From assembly GCF_002005305.1 (NCBI RefSeq), contig NZ_CP014782.1:3162001-3226000 (forward strand): 64,000 nucleotides of DNA, written 5' to 3'. Position 1 is the stretch's first letter. Every line of letters begins with the position of its first letter. A model generated the notes under the pieces. That model was not told where the DNA came from. It did no database searches and saw only the letters and a list, made by a program, of their open reading frames with translations. The DNA comes from Shewanella psychrophila (lineage in GTDB: Bacteria; Pseudomonadota; Gammaproteobacteria; Enterobacterales; Shewanellaceae). Below are positions 36,095 through 44,591 of the stretch, in pieces. Both the position numbers and the translations under genes were made by a program.

Positions 36095-36682
36095 TTACTC
36101 GACGATAATATCGGCACTTTTCAGCTCTATTGCCAGGGCTGAATAATTGTTTTTCAATGCCGGTAATGTTTGTTCAGTGACTCTTTGAGTTAATTTTTTT
36201 AACTGTTCAGCGCCGTACTTTGCCCCATAAAAACGATTTTCTATCTTAGTTACTATTTCCTTCGACTCCATATAGAAGCGTCTGGTTTCAGACAATATCC
36301 GACTCGGCGTTTCCAAGGTATAGGGAGAAAAACGCATGTTTTCCCAGATGAAAGATGCCATTTGAGGATGAATCGCCTTGAGATCATATGGAGATTTAGC
36401 AGAAATAAGATCAGCATATTCATTGATGGTTTTAACGTTATCACTAACTTCATCATAGAGTGCGTGACGTAAGTAATAGTTATTTTGTTTATTGGTCAGA
36501 TTATCGAAAGCTAATGCTTGGGATAAGCCCTCTTGAGCAGCTAAATAGACACCGACGATAGTCGCGATGATCATAAAGACCTGACTGATCCAAAAACTGG
36601 TTTTTATCAGTTCTCGGTTATCAAGTTGCGGAAAACGTTTTACTGTTTCAGTTGTAGCTAGTGGCTTAGGTTTGATCTCCAT
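36095..36682 (-). CDS. Uncharacterised single-pass membrane protein upstream of the rhomboid
   Basis: About 195 residues. A cytoplasmic N-terminus (about 30 residues) precedes one membrane helix (SQVFMIIATIVGVYLAAQEG). A helical, charged periplasmic domain with coiled-coil tendency follows, including RRFYMESKEIVTKIENRFY. I recognise no family. Because the stop is only 12 bases before the rhomboid start, it could be a rhomboid substrate or regulator; this is inference. The inner ATG (36682) is preferred to the one at 36709, as GGAG lies ten bases before it. Confidence 0.6.
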   Translation of the reverse strand: MEIKPKPLATTETVKRFPQLDNRELIKTSFWISQVFMIIATIVGVYLAAQEGLSQALAFDNLTNKQNNYYLRHALYDEVSDNVKTINEYADLISAKSPYDLKAIHPQMASFIWENMRFSPYTLETPSRILSETRRFYMESKEIVTKIENRFYGAKYGAEQLKKLTQRVTEQTLPALKNNYSALAIELKSADIIVE

Positions 36683-37031
36683 ATCGTGCACGACTCCTTG
36701 ATGTTGCACCTAATGAACAAATGTAGGCTCATAACCTCGTGAATCAAATCGAGTACATATGAAGCCTTCTAGGATTAAACACCGGAAAGAATAACTGAGC
36801 CCCTACATATCTGCTAGCCTTAATCCATGATTTTACAAACGAGCCAAGATCAAAGCCTCGCACCTAACCAACTGAAAGACAGATACAAAAGAGTCCTTTT
36901 CGCCAGAAGAACATAGTGTTTTTCAGTCATTAAGGTTAAAACAGCAAACCCGCTTGCATAAAATATCGGCATCTGGTTATATAATGCCAGATTCAAGAAT
37001 ATTCATGAGTGAGTAACAAGGAGTTGTTAAT
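36683..37031. other. Intergenic region of about 350 bases
   Basis: Spacer divergent between the membrane-protein gene and the small gene at 37032. TATAAT occurs at 36980-36985, followed by a 6-bp inverted pair (ATCTGG/CCAGAT), which may be promoter and operator of the plus-strand gene. No gene is seen. Confidence 0.4.
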
Positions 37032-37298
37032 ATGCAAGCATCGGCCATCAGTTCTTTCGCAGATTTCGATGATAGAAGGATCACTCAGCCAAACATAGAC
37101 CAGCACTGGCATAGGCTCTCAACAGCACAGAGATTCGCGTTTTATACCCTGGCAAAACTTGGCTATCAGCTATTATTCGTCAGACAAGCCAAAAATGAAA
37201 AAACCGCAGTGGCGAGACAGGATGGACAATTGGTCACCATAGACAGTGAGGGTGATATCGATTTTAATCCCACTCTAGTGTTGCGCGAGAATCGATAA
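37032..37298 (+). CDS. Small hypothetical soluble protein
   Basis: 88 residues, with charged C-terminal half (TVARQDGQLVTIDSEGDIDF style) and the helical segment RLSTAQRFAFYTLAKLGYQLLFVR. No signal peptide or cysteine. AAGGAG lies shortly before the ATG, so it is probably a true gene. I recognise no family, though the Trp-rich N-terminus and compact size suggest a small nuclear-type regulator or stress protein. It ends at a strong terminator shared with the convergent TetR gene. Confidence 0.6.
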   Translation: MQASAISSFADFDDRRITQPNIDQHWHRLSTAQRFAFYTLAKLGYQLLFVRQAKNEKTAVARQDGQLVTIDSEGDIDFNPTLVLRENR

Positions 37299-37343
37299 TT
37301 AAAATCTGCAGATATCCACCTAGGTATCAATAAGTTCAATAAG

Positions 37344-37368
37344 AAAAGGAGCATAAAGCTCCTTTTTT
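37344..37368. terminator. Bidirectional hairpin terminator
   Basis: AAAAGGAGC and its inverse around ATAAA, followed by TTTTTTG on the plus strand and a matching T-run on the other. It ends the small gene and the convergent TetR gene. Confidence 0.88.
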
Positions 37369-37383
37369 GTTCTGCAAAATAGC

Positions 37384-37869
37384 CTATGCCGCCTCAGCCT
37401 CAACGCCACAGCCTTGAGATAGCAAGATCACCGCACTTCTTCCCAGCAGATCATTGAAGGTGCCTTCTCCCAGTGAGCCCAAATTTGATATTGCGGTATC
37501 TCTGGCAGTATCTATCGCCTTAAACATGGTGATATCTTTATTAGAATAGCCACACAGGCTAAAAAATAGACGTAATACGGCGCAGAAACGATGGCTCCCA
37601 AGGGCTTTCATCCAAGATGTTTCCAATGCCGATAGCGTCGAAAAGTCCAAATCATGAATAAAGAGACTTGCGATATTGGCATCTAAACGGATCAAGAACT
37701 CTGCTTTACGAGGAAAATGATGGCTGATGCCAGTACGACTGATCCCGGTCGCCTCAGACAAGGTGGTATAGGACATGGACTCATAGCCAATCGATAGAAC
37801 CTGCTGTAACGCCTCATCCAAAATTTGCTTTATAGTTTGCTCGGTTTGCGCTTTTGAACGTTTGGCCAT
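37384..37869 (-). CDS. TetR/AcrR-family transcriptional regulator
   Basis: 161 residues, shorter than most TetR proteins. The N-terminal HTH domain is clear: EQTIKQILDEALQQVL, SYTTLSEATGISRTGIS and HHFPRKAEFLIRL, with the recognition helix at about residues 39-50. The C-terminal ligand domain (about 60-161) has two Cys (FFSLCGYSN and QGCGVE) that could respond to oxidants. No target is evident. It could control itself or the neighbouring metallopeptidase gene upstream, which is read in the same direction. Ligand unknown. Confidence 0.88.
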   Translation of the reverse strand: MAKRSKAQTEQTIKQILDEALQQVLSIGYESMSYTTLSEATGISRTGISHHFPRKAEFLIRLDANIASLFIHDLDFSTLSALETSWMKALGSHRFCAVLRLFFSLCGYSNKDITMFKAIDTARDTAISNLGSLGEGTFNDLLGRSAVILLSQGCGVEAEAA

Positions 37870-38059
37870 AACTGCTCCCCCAATCTCAATTCAATACTTA
37901 CTTTTTGTACCCTACTAGTTCTAAGATGCTACCAAACCACATAAGCGAATACTTGAGTAACTAAGCCTTTGGCTGAGGTATCGGATACTTGTTCAGCTAA
38001 GGTTCAGTTTGAAAAGTTAGGAGGTCAGCTTAAAAAGCAGGATTTGTCTCAGTATCTAT

Positions 38060-38884
38060 TTACATACTTTGCTGCTGCAGCCATTGGTTCGCGCCGTTTC
38101 TTCCAAGCAAACTCACTAAAGTAGACTCAAAATACTGACGAAGGGCTGGCTTACGCCAATACATATAACTGGGAAGGTGTAGCGATGCTTGAGTGCTGAA
38201 ACTCCTATGTATTAAACTGGAGAATTCATCCAGAGTATCTTGATCCAATTGCTCGAGTTGAGGTAAAAAATCACTCATCAAGGATTCGAAAGTCCTAAAT
38301 CGATTTAACTCCTCAAAGCTATAATGGCCTAACAATTGAGATAACACAGGCACAGTCCAATGAGACATAAAGGACACATCTTTCATCACATCGATATTTC
38401 TTCTGTGATATTGCTGCCAGGCCAAGTCTAATCCTAGTGTTTCTCTCGCCGTTCGCCAAACTAAATAGCAGTCCGCAACCCATTCGTGTTGATAGCTTGA
38501 AAGCTTCCCCATCAGCCCCTTACCTACTAAATTTGCCGCTTCTAGATGACCGAGTTCATGCCATAGAGTCACTTTTTTCGACTCAACTAAGGGGAAAGAA
38601 TGCAGCTCACCTGAAAGATCTACCAAAATGCTATTCGGGATATAAGAAGGAGAGATGAGTATCAGGCCCGATATATCTCTGTCCGCAACAGGTAACACCA
38701 TGGCTCCTCTCAGCCCCATGGCATGATTAAGCCCATCTGCAGTGCTCGGCAGCTGTTGCCGCACATGAGGAGATAAATTAGCGAGACAGGATTCCATCTG
38801 CGTCACCTGACACACGAGTGCTTGCTTCACCCCGACATCGGTCCAATAAAGGCTAGGACTCAAAACCAGTGCGAGCCAAATCAC
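38060..38884 (-). CDS. Putative zinc metallopeptidase, HELGH type
   Basis: 274 residues. The zinc motif H109-E-L-G-H113 is followed 20 residues later by E134-W-V-A-D138. The arrangement HExxH-(n)-ExxAD is that of gluzincins such as M48. The N-terminus (MIWLALVLSPSLYW) is hydrophobic and may be a signal peptide or anchor, so it should act in the periplasm or at the membrane. I recognise no close family, and the rest is helical and Leu-rich (SFEELNRFRTFES). It may be a housekeeping envelope protease, but the substrate is unknown. The TetR gene follows in the same direction about 190 bases away. Confidence 0.65.
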   Translation of the reverse strand: MIWLALVLSPSLYWTDVGVKQALVCQVTQMESCLANLSPHVRQQLPSTADGLNHAMGLRGAMVLPVADRDISGLILISPSYIPNSILVDLSGELHSFPLVESKKVTLWHELGHLEAANLVGKGLMGKLSSYQHEWVADCYLVWRTARETLGLDLAWQQYHRRNIDVMKDVSFMSHWTVPVLSQLLGHYSFEELNRFRTFESLMSDFLPQLEQLDQDTLDEFSSLIHRSFSTQASLHLPSYMYWRKPALRQYFESTLVSLLGRNGANQWLQQQSM

Positions 38885-39125
38885 AGTTCAACCTTAAGGG
38901 AACTGATGATTTCAATACTCAAGAAGACCTCAGCGTTCACCAGCTCAGATAGTGCAAATTCGAGCAGAGAAACCTTCATAAAACACGCTCTTAATCTTTA
39001 GGGTTATTACATGATTGTACCTAATTTTATTGACCAGTAGCAGTGAGAATATTCAGTGATTTTCAACTTTTATAGGACTAATTACGTTAGAATAAACGCT
39101 CTTTATTCTCATATTAGAGTTTTCC

Positions 39126-40049
39126 GTGGTAGAAAAAGCCCAATTCTCAACACATCTGTATCACCCCAAATACTGGCTACTCTGGTTCGGTATAGGTTTG
39201 ATGCGTCTGACACAACTACTCCCCCTATGGCTACAGATGAAACTTGGTAGTCTTATAGGCCGATTAGCAAAAGCCGCCATGGGCAGTCGAGTCAACACTG
39301 CCAAGCGTAATTTGGAACTTTGCTTCCCCGAGATGAGTGCTAGCGAGCGTCAAGACTTACTGAAGCTAAATTTTAAAGAAACCGGTAAGGCCATCTTCGA
39401 TACTATCAATGCCTGGTGGTGGTCCGATGCTAAGGTGCAAAAGCACATGACTATAACTGGCCAAGAACATGTCGAAAATACACTCGATGACGGCCATGGG
39501 GTGATCCTGTTCGCCGTGCATTGTCTGCCCCTGGAGATGGGCGCAAGAATTTTTGGTCAGTTTCAGCCCGGCGTAGGTGTCTACCGTCCACACAACAACC
39601 CAGTCCTAGAATATCTCCAGGTTAGAGGACGACTGCGTTCTAATAAGGCGCTAGTGTCTAAACGAGATCTGCGTAAGATGGTGCGCTGTCTGAGAAACCC
39701 GGATGTTATCTGGTACACGGCAGATCAAGATTTCGGCCGTTCCAGTGCCACCTTTATTCCCTTTTTCGCCATGCAAGAAGCGGCAACGATCACAGGGGCT
39801 ACCACCTTGGCACGATTGGGCAAGGCTAAGGTATTGCCCTTCAGTGTGGTCCGAAATGCCGATGATAAAGGCTACACCATAGAGATCATGCCAGCCCTCG
39901 ATGACTTCCCTGGGGAAAATGAGGTTGTAGATGCTAAGCGAGGCAATAAGATCATCGAAGGGATAATTAACCGCTGTCCGAGTCAGTATATGTGGCTACA
40001 TCGCCGCTTCAAGACACGCCCTCACAAGGATGATCCTTCGGTATATTAA
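39126..40049 (+). CDS. lpxL: Lipid A biosynthesis acyltransferase, LpxL/LpxP family
   Basis: 307 residues, standard length. The N-terminal helix (YWLLWFGIGLMRLTQLL) anchors it to the inner membrane. The catalytic H-x4-E motif is AVHCLPLEMGARIFG (H132, E137). VYRPHNNPVLEY and WYTADQDFG are family signatures. It adds a secondary acyl chain (lauroyl or palmitoleoyl) to Kdo2-lipid IVA. The start is GTG at 39126. It is followed 8 bases on by the M16 pair; the three may form one operon. Which acyl chain it uses cannot be told. Confidence 0.93.
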   Translation: MVEKAQFSTHLYHPKYWLLWFGIGLMRLTQLLPLWLQMKLGSLIGRLAKAAMGSRVNTAKRNLELCFPEMSASERQDLLKLNFKETGKAIFDTINAWWWSDAKVQKHMTITGQEHVENTLDDGHGVILFAVHCLPLEMGARIFGQFQPGVGVYRPHNNPVLEYLQVRGRLRSNKALVSKRDLRKMVRCLRNPDVIWYTADQDFGRSSATFIPFFAMQEAATITGATTLARLGKAKVLPFSVVRNADDKGYTIEIMPALDDFPGENEVVDAKRGNKIIEGIINRCPSQYMWLHRRFKTRPHKDDPSVY

Positions 40050-40057
40050 GTGATAAA

Positions 40058-41497
40058 ATGAAAATGGAATTCAGTCTTAAAAATTATCTGCTAGCCTACA
40101 CTTTTTGCCTATACGCTTTTATAAGCCCTAACACCTTGGCAGAAGAGTTGAGTCTGAAGCAACTGGCAGCGCCTCTGTACCAATTAGAGCAAAAAATCGA
40201 CTACCAGACATTAGACAATGGACTCCAGATAAGATTACTCCCCATGGATAACACCTTGAGTGTGTCTATTGCCAGCCAGTTCAGTGTCGGCTCCAGAGAT
40301 GAAAATTCCGGACAAACCGGTTATGCACATCTTTTTGAACACATGCTATTTAAGGGCAGTAAAAATGCCCCCGGCGACAGCTACGCCCAGACAATGAGCT
40401 CACTCAGCGGCCAATTCAATGCCTCTACCTTCTTCGATTTCACCAACTACTATTTGACGATTCCATCTGAAGCCCTCGAGCTCGCTCTATGGCTAGAAGC
40501 CGACCGTTTCATTCGCCCAGCCTTAACTCAAGAGACAGTAACAAATCAGCAGGCGACCGTGTTAGAGGAGATGGCCACCAGCATAGATAATCAGCCCTAT
40601 GTGCGCAAGGCGATGGAGTTTCTATTAGAGCAAGCCCAAGGCTCCCCCTATCAACATGCGGTTATTGGCTCTAAGCAAGATATAGTACAATCGACTACAG
40701 CAAGCCTAAATCAATTCCATCAAAACCATTATCGCCCGGACGCTATGCAGCTCAGCATAGTCGGTGGCCTTCCGGCTCAAACCACAGATTGGATTCATTC
40801 ACTCTTCGGAGACTGGACTCAACCTTCCACAGCCGTTAAGACTCATCAAGAGTACATTTTTGACAACAAGCCCGTTCGCGGAGAGGTCATCGACAGCCGG
40901 GGCCCCTGGCCCGCAATACTGCTTGCCTGGCATACCGTAGGACAAGCTCATCGTGATGCTGCAGCCATCACTTTACTCGAAGGCTATCTGTTTCAAAATC
41001 GAAATAGCATCATCAAGCAAAGTGGCTTAAAAGATCCGGATCAACTGCTCACCTACTCTATACCTTTATCCATGGAGCATATGGGGGTTACCAACCTGGT
41101 CATGGTGCCAAGGGCCAAAAGCTCTCTCGACCAACTGGCAGAGAATATCGAGCAGATGATAAATGAAGTCACCAGTCAAGGAGTAAGCCAGAGCGAACTG
41201 ATTCAATTGAAGGCCCAATGGATCAACCTTAAACTCAGGCAAGTCGATAGCCCTTCTTCATTGGCAAGGGCTCTATCGGCAACTTTACCTCAAGATAGCC
41301 TTGCTCCTCTAACTGGCCCCTGGGAACGCATAAATGCAGTGTCGGCAGCCGATATTCAGAGGGTAGCCAATCGCTACTTTTCTCACGGCTATGTAAGGCT
41401 AGACCTACTGCCACCTTGGTATATCAGGTGGGGGAAAGCCTTACTGGAATGGCTTCCCGGTGGGCTAACCGACAGCTTAGAGGATAGTGCTTTATGA
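40058..41497 (+). CDS. M16 family zinc peptidase, active-site subunit
   Basis: 479 residues with a signal peptide (LLAYTFCLYAFISPNTLA), so it acts in the periplasm. The inverted zinc motif H91-L-F-E-H95 is complete, with the downstream Glu in VLEEMATSID. The M16 halves follow as in bacterial pitrilysin-like peptidases. The stop overlaps the next start (ATGA), so the two are translated together as an active and an inactive M16 pair. Probable role: degradation of peptides or envelope fragments. Confidence 0.93.
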   Translation: MKMEFSLKNYLLAYTFCLYAFISPNTLAEELSLKQLAAPLYQLEQKIDYQTLDNGLQIRLLPMDNTLSVSIASQFSVGSRDENSGQTGYAHLFEHMLFKGSKNAPGDSYAQTMSSLSGQFNASTFFDFTNYYLTIPSEALELALWLEADRFIRPALTQETVTNQQATVLEEMATSIDNQPYVRKAMEFLLEQAQGSPYQHAVIGSKQDIVQSTTASLNQFHQNHYRPDAMQLSIVGGLPAQTTDWIHSLFGDWTQPSTAVKTHQEYIFDNKPVRGEVIDSRGPWPAILLAWHTVGQAHRDAAAITLLEGYLFQNRNSIIKQSGLKDPDQLLTYSIPLSMEHMGVTNLVMVPRAKSSLDQLAENIEQMINEVTSQGVSQSELIQLKAQWINLKLRQVDSPSSLARALSATLPQDSLAPLTGPWERINAVSAADIQRVANRYFSHGYVRLDLLPPWYIRWGKALLEWLPGGLTDSLEDSAL

Positions 41498-43161
41498 TCT
41501 GCTTTAATAAACATAGCGTTAACTTGTCAAGATACCTACTTAGCATCTTGCTGTTACTGTCGCTCTTTGGCTGCCAACAGACAAAATTAGTGTTCACCGA
41601 AGAGAAGCCTGCGGTAACACCAACATTTAACCAGCTCGAAGGAGCACCTCAGTTGCAGAGTCTACACTCCCAACATCAACAATCTCCAACTACAGAGTCT
41701 CTACCTTCACTGACTCCCTCAAAACAGCAGCAAGATACAGTCCGGCCTGAATTGAACCTAAATACCGAATCATGGGCTCCGGAAGTTCATTTACTGGTAT
41801 CTGACTTTACCCTGCATCTCTTCCCGGCTAGCCCATCAAAGCTTAATTATGTCGAGCTTGTATTGATAAATTCAGACAAGCCCTTTAACAACATAGATAT
41901 TCTCAATACAGCACTCAATGAGCACGCACTCTGGTTAGCGACTCAGCATCAAATCTCATGTATCGAGAGCCTTCTAATTAGAGCAAAAATGCACAGCATT
42001 AGCATAAAAATGGCCTGCCCAGCCGAAGAAATACCACAATCACTGAGCATACTCGCCGGCAGTTGGCAGGAGTCAGCATTTGAGCATATTGATATAGATA
42101 ATGTCCGTAGAAAGCTAAGGCTCAATAAGCATATCAATGCCTATAGCGGTGCAGAAATTGATAAAGTATGGGCTAATATTATATTGGGAAATAAGCATCC
42201 TTATAATCAGGCACTCAACAATCAAGACCTTCAGGATGAGCTAAGCCTTAGCGAGCTATCTGAGCTACAGCAAGAGATACGAGCAGGTGCTACCTGGCAT
42301 CTGTTTATGTCACGGCCATCGAATGAACGAGTCTCCGAACCAGTCCAATCCAATATCCTTACTCAGGAAGACTTGATAGAAGAGGCTAGAATATTAGCCA
42401 AACAGTTAACTCGCGCACCAAATATTAGTGAGAATAAAAACACCAGAGCCCCTATTGCATCAACAAATTTTCCGGAAAAAAATGATACTAAGCGCTTTCT
42501 CAATACACACAAGACCATCTACCTGATAGATGCACCAGGTGCCGTGCAGACACAGGTGAGAGTGGGATATCGACTACCACTTTCAGCTAGTTCTAGTTCT
42601 GATACATTGGAGCATGAATTTTCATCTAGCCATCCCCTAAGTTGCCAGCTACTCGCCGATTGGCTGGGTCGCAGTTTTTCAGGTCGTCTCTACTATGACT
42701 TGAGAGAAAAGCGAGGACTCACCTATGGTATCTATGGCCGCTGTTTCGATAACCCTCAATCTCGTACACTCAAGTTTTATGGCAACACACAACTGCAGCA
42801 CACAGGGGCATTTGTATCAGGCATTCTAGCTCACCTTCAACTCACCACCGAACAAGAAATAGCAAGCGCCGAACTATCGGCATTGAAGACCTTTGAGGAA
42901 AGTAAGTACACGCTAACCATGCAGTCCCAGTACTCGAGTAAAATACAGTATATTAAACAACTGACACTCAAACGCAGCAGCAAAGACTTAGCTAATATTC
43001 AAAATCAGATAAGAGAATTGACCGATAATGAGCTAATGCAAATGTCTCAGTCTGTTTTCGGCGAACCTCCCTACATCTTACTCAGAGGCGATGCCGATAA
43101 AATTAGTGGCGATCTAAGAGATAAATTACCCGACTGGCACATTGAAAAGATAGAACCTTAA
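41494..43161 (+). CDS. M16 peptidase-like lipoprotein, non-catalytic partner
   Basis: 555 residues with a lipoprotein signal (SILLLLSLFGCQQ). The C-terminal half is an M16 domain including YDLREKRGLTYGIYGRCFD. No HxxEH zinc motif is seen, so it probably helps form the closed chamber of the partner peptidase. The N-terminal half contains a Ser/Gln/Thr-rich linker (about 50-100) and a first M16-like domain. Its start overlaps the preceding stop by four bases. Outer membrane anchoring by the lipid would place the complex at the periplasmic face. Confidence 0.88.
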   Translation: MICFNKHSVNLSRYLLSILLLLSLFGCQQTKLVFTEEKPAVTPTFNQLEGAPQLQSLHSQHQQSPTTESLPSLTPSKQQQDTVRPELNLNTESWAPEVHLLVSDFTLHLFPASPSKLNYVELVLINSDKPFNNIDILNTALNEHALWLATQHQISCIESLLIRAKMHSISIKMACPAEEIPQSLSILAGSWQESAFEHIDIDNVRRKLRLNKHINAYSGAEIDKVWANIILGNKHPYNQALNNQDLQDELSLSELSELQQEIRAGATWHLFMSRPSNERVSEPVQSNILTQEDLIEEARILAKQLTRAPNISENKNTRAPIASTNFPEKNDTKRFLNTHKTIYLIDAPGAVQTQVRVGYRLPLSASSSSDTLEHEFSSSHPLSCQLLADWLGRSFSGRLYYDLREKRGLTYGIYGRCFDNPQSRTLKFYGNTQLQHTGAFVSGILAHLQLTTEQEIASAELSALKTFEESKYTLTMQSQYSSKIQYIKQLTLKRSSKDLANIQNQIRELTDNELMQMSQSVFGEPPYILLRGDADKISGDLRDKLPDWHIEKIEP

Positions 43162-43200
43162 GTTACTTTAGGCCCCTCAGCTGCTAACGGGTAACAGATA

Positions 43201-43216
43201 ATACCAATTGATGTAT
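43201..43216. repeat. Degenerate ATACC-N4-GGTAT palindrome
   Basis: ATACC and AATT are followed by GATGTAT, an imperfect copy of the dispersed motif, in the spacer between the M16 pair and zapE. Confidence 0.35.
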
Positions 43217-43317
43217 AGAGTTAAGCATTCACTGAATCAAATCATATCAGTTGTCTCTTCTTTAAAACGGCACAACTGATATACTGCGCCCATCCCCAAT
43301 CGATATATCCAGTCAAT

Positions 43318-44457
43318 ATGAGCCTCTCTCCTCTCGTTAAATATCGGCAGAAATTAACTCAGCTAGACTTTAGCTTCGACCCCAAGCAAGAGCAGGCGGT
43401 GACTTTACTCGATAATCTGTTCGAACAGCTCAACTCACCACGCAAAGCGATTCCTGCAAATTCGATTAAAGGAGTCTATCTCTGGGGGGATGTGGGCCGG
43501 GGTAAGACCATGTTAATGGATCTTTTCTGCGACGCCCTAGGTAAAGAGCATACATTGAGACTGCACTTTCATCGATTTATGGCGCGGATCCATAAAGAGA
43601 TGTTGGCTGAATCCGGTAAAAGGGATCCCTTAGTTCGCATCGCTAAACGAATTGCCAAAGAGTGTGAGGTGATCTGCTTCGATGAGTTTTTCGTCTCTGA
43701 CATAGGTGACGCCATGATCCTCGGCACCCTGTTCGAAGCGCTATACAAAGAAGGCGTGATCTTAGTCGCCACCTCCAACATACCTATCCCCCGCCTGTAT
43801 GAATCAGGGCTGCAAAGAGACCGCTTTTTACCTACGATTACTTTGTTACAGGCTCACTGCAACGAGTTTCACTTAGATGGCATGGAAGATCATCGGCTGC
43901 GCTCCCTGGAATTTAAACAGACATACTTCTTAGCCCATCAAACCGACTTTAATGAATTTTTTACTTCGAAAACTGATGGGAATTCCCATGCCAATGAGTC
44001 GATAAAGATCTTAGGCCGAAACATACCTGTCATCAGAGTCAGTGATAACCAGGCCTGGTTTAGCTTCGATGCTCTGTGCGATGGCCCCAGATCTCAACTT
44101 GACTATATTGAATTGGCCAGTCGATTCGATACTCTTTTCGTCAGCGATATTCCCGTGCTCGGCGGTCAGCCTAAATCTTGGATCCGTGCCAGAGGCACGG
44201 AAGATGGCTCTATCGCCACCGAAACAGGTGAACGTCAACTCTCCTACGCTGTGGGTGACGATCCAGCCAGGCGCTTTATTGCATTAATAGATGAACTTTA
44301 TGATCAGCGAGTCAATCTCTACCTGTCAGCCGAGGTTCCTCTGGAGGAACTATACAGCGAAGGTGCACTGAGTTTCGAGTTCAGACGAACCTTCAGCCGC
44401 TTACAAGAAATGCAATCCAAAGAATATGCCGCTAGCTCGAATCGACTAGTGGCTTGA
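43318..44457 (+). CDS. zapE: Cell division protein ZapE (AFG1-like ATPase)
   Basis: 379 residues. Walker A is GDVGRGKT (57-64) within GVYLWGDVGRGKTMLMDLF. The Walker B region is VICFDEFFVSDIGDA, and the C-terminal motif LSYAVGDDPARRF is typical. ZapE is an ATPase that acts at the Z-ring under stress and low oxygen in gammaproteobacteria. No membrane helix is seen. The ATG at 43318 follows a 156-base gap, so it probably has its own promoter. Confidence 0.93.
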   Translation: MSLSPLVKYRQKLTQLDFSFDPKQEQAVTLLDNLFEQLNSPRKAIPANSIKGVYLWGDVGRGKTMLMDLFCDALGKEHTLRLHFHRFMARIHKEMLAESGKRDPLVRIAKRIAKECEVICFDEFFVSDIGDAMILGTLFEALYKEGVILVATSNIPIPRLYESGLQRDRFLPTITLLQAHCNEFHLDGMEDHRLRSLEFKQTYFLAHQTDFNEFFTSKTDGNSHANESIKILGRNIPVIRVSDNQAWFSFDALCDGPRSQLDYIELASRFDTLFVSDIPVLGGQPKSWIRARGTEDGSIATETGERQLSYAVGDDPARRFIALIDELYDQRVNLYLSAEVPLEELYSEGALSFEFRRTFSRLQEMQSKEYAASSNRLVA

Positions 44458-44591
44458 GCCTCTAAGCAATAAACGCTCTATTGTTCCCAATCTAAGTAAA
44501 GATATTGGTTTAACGCTATTTTTCCTTCAGAGCTACTGAATTCATGATAGTGAACTAGTATTTAAGAGATAGATTTTCGCTAGGGGGCACA

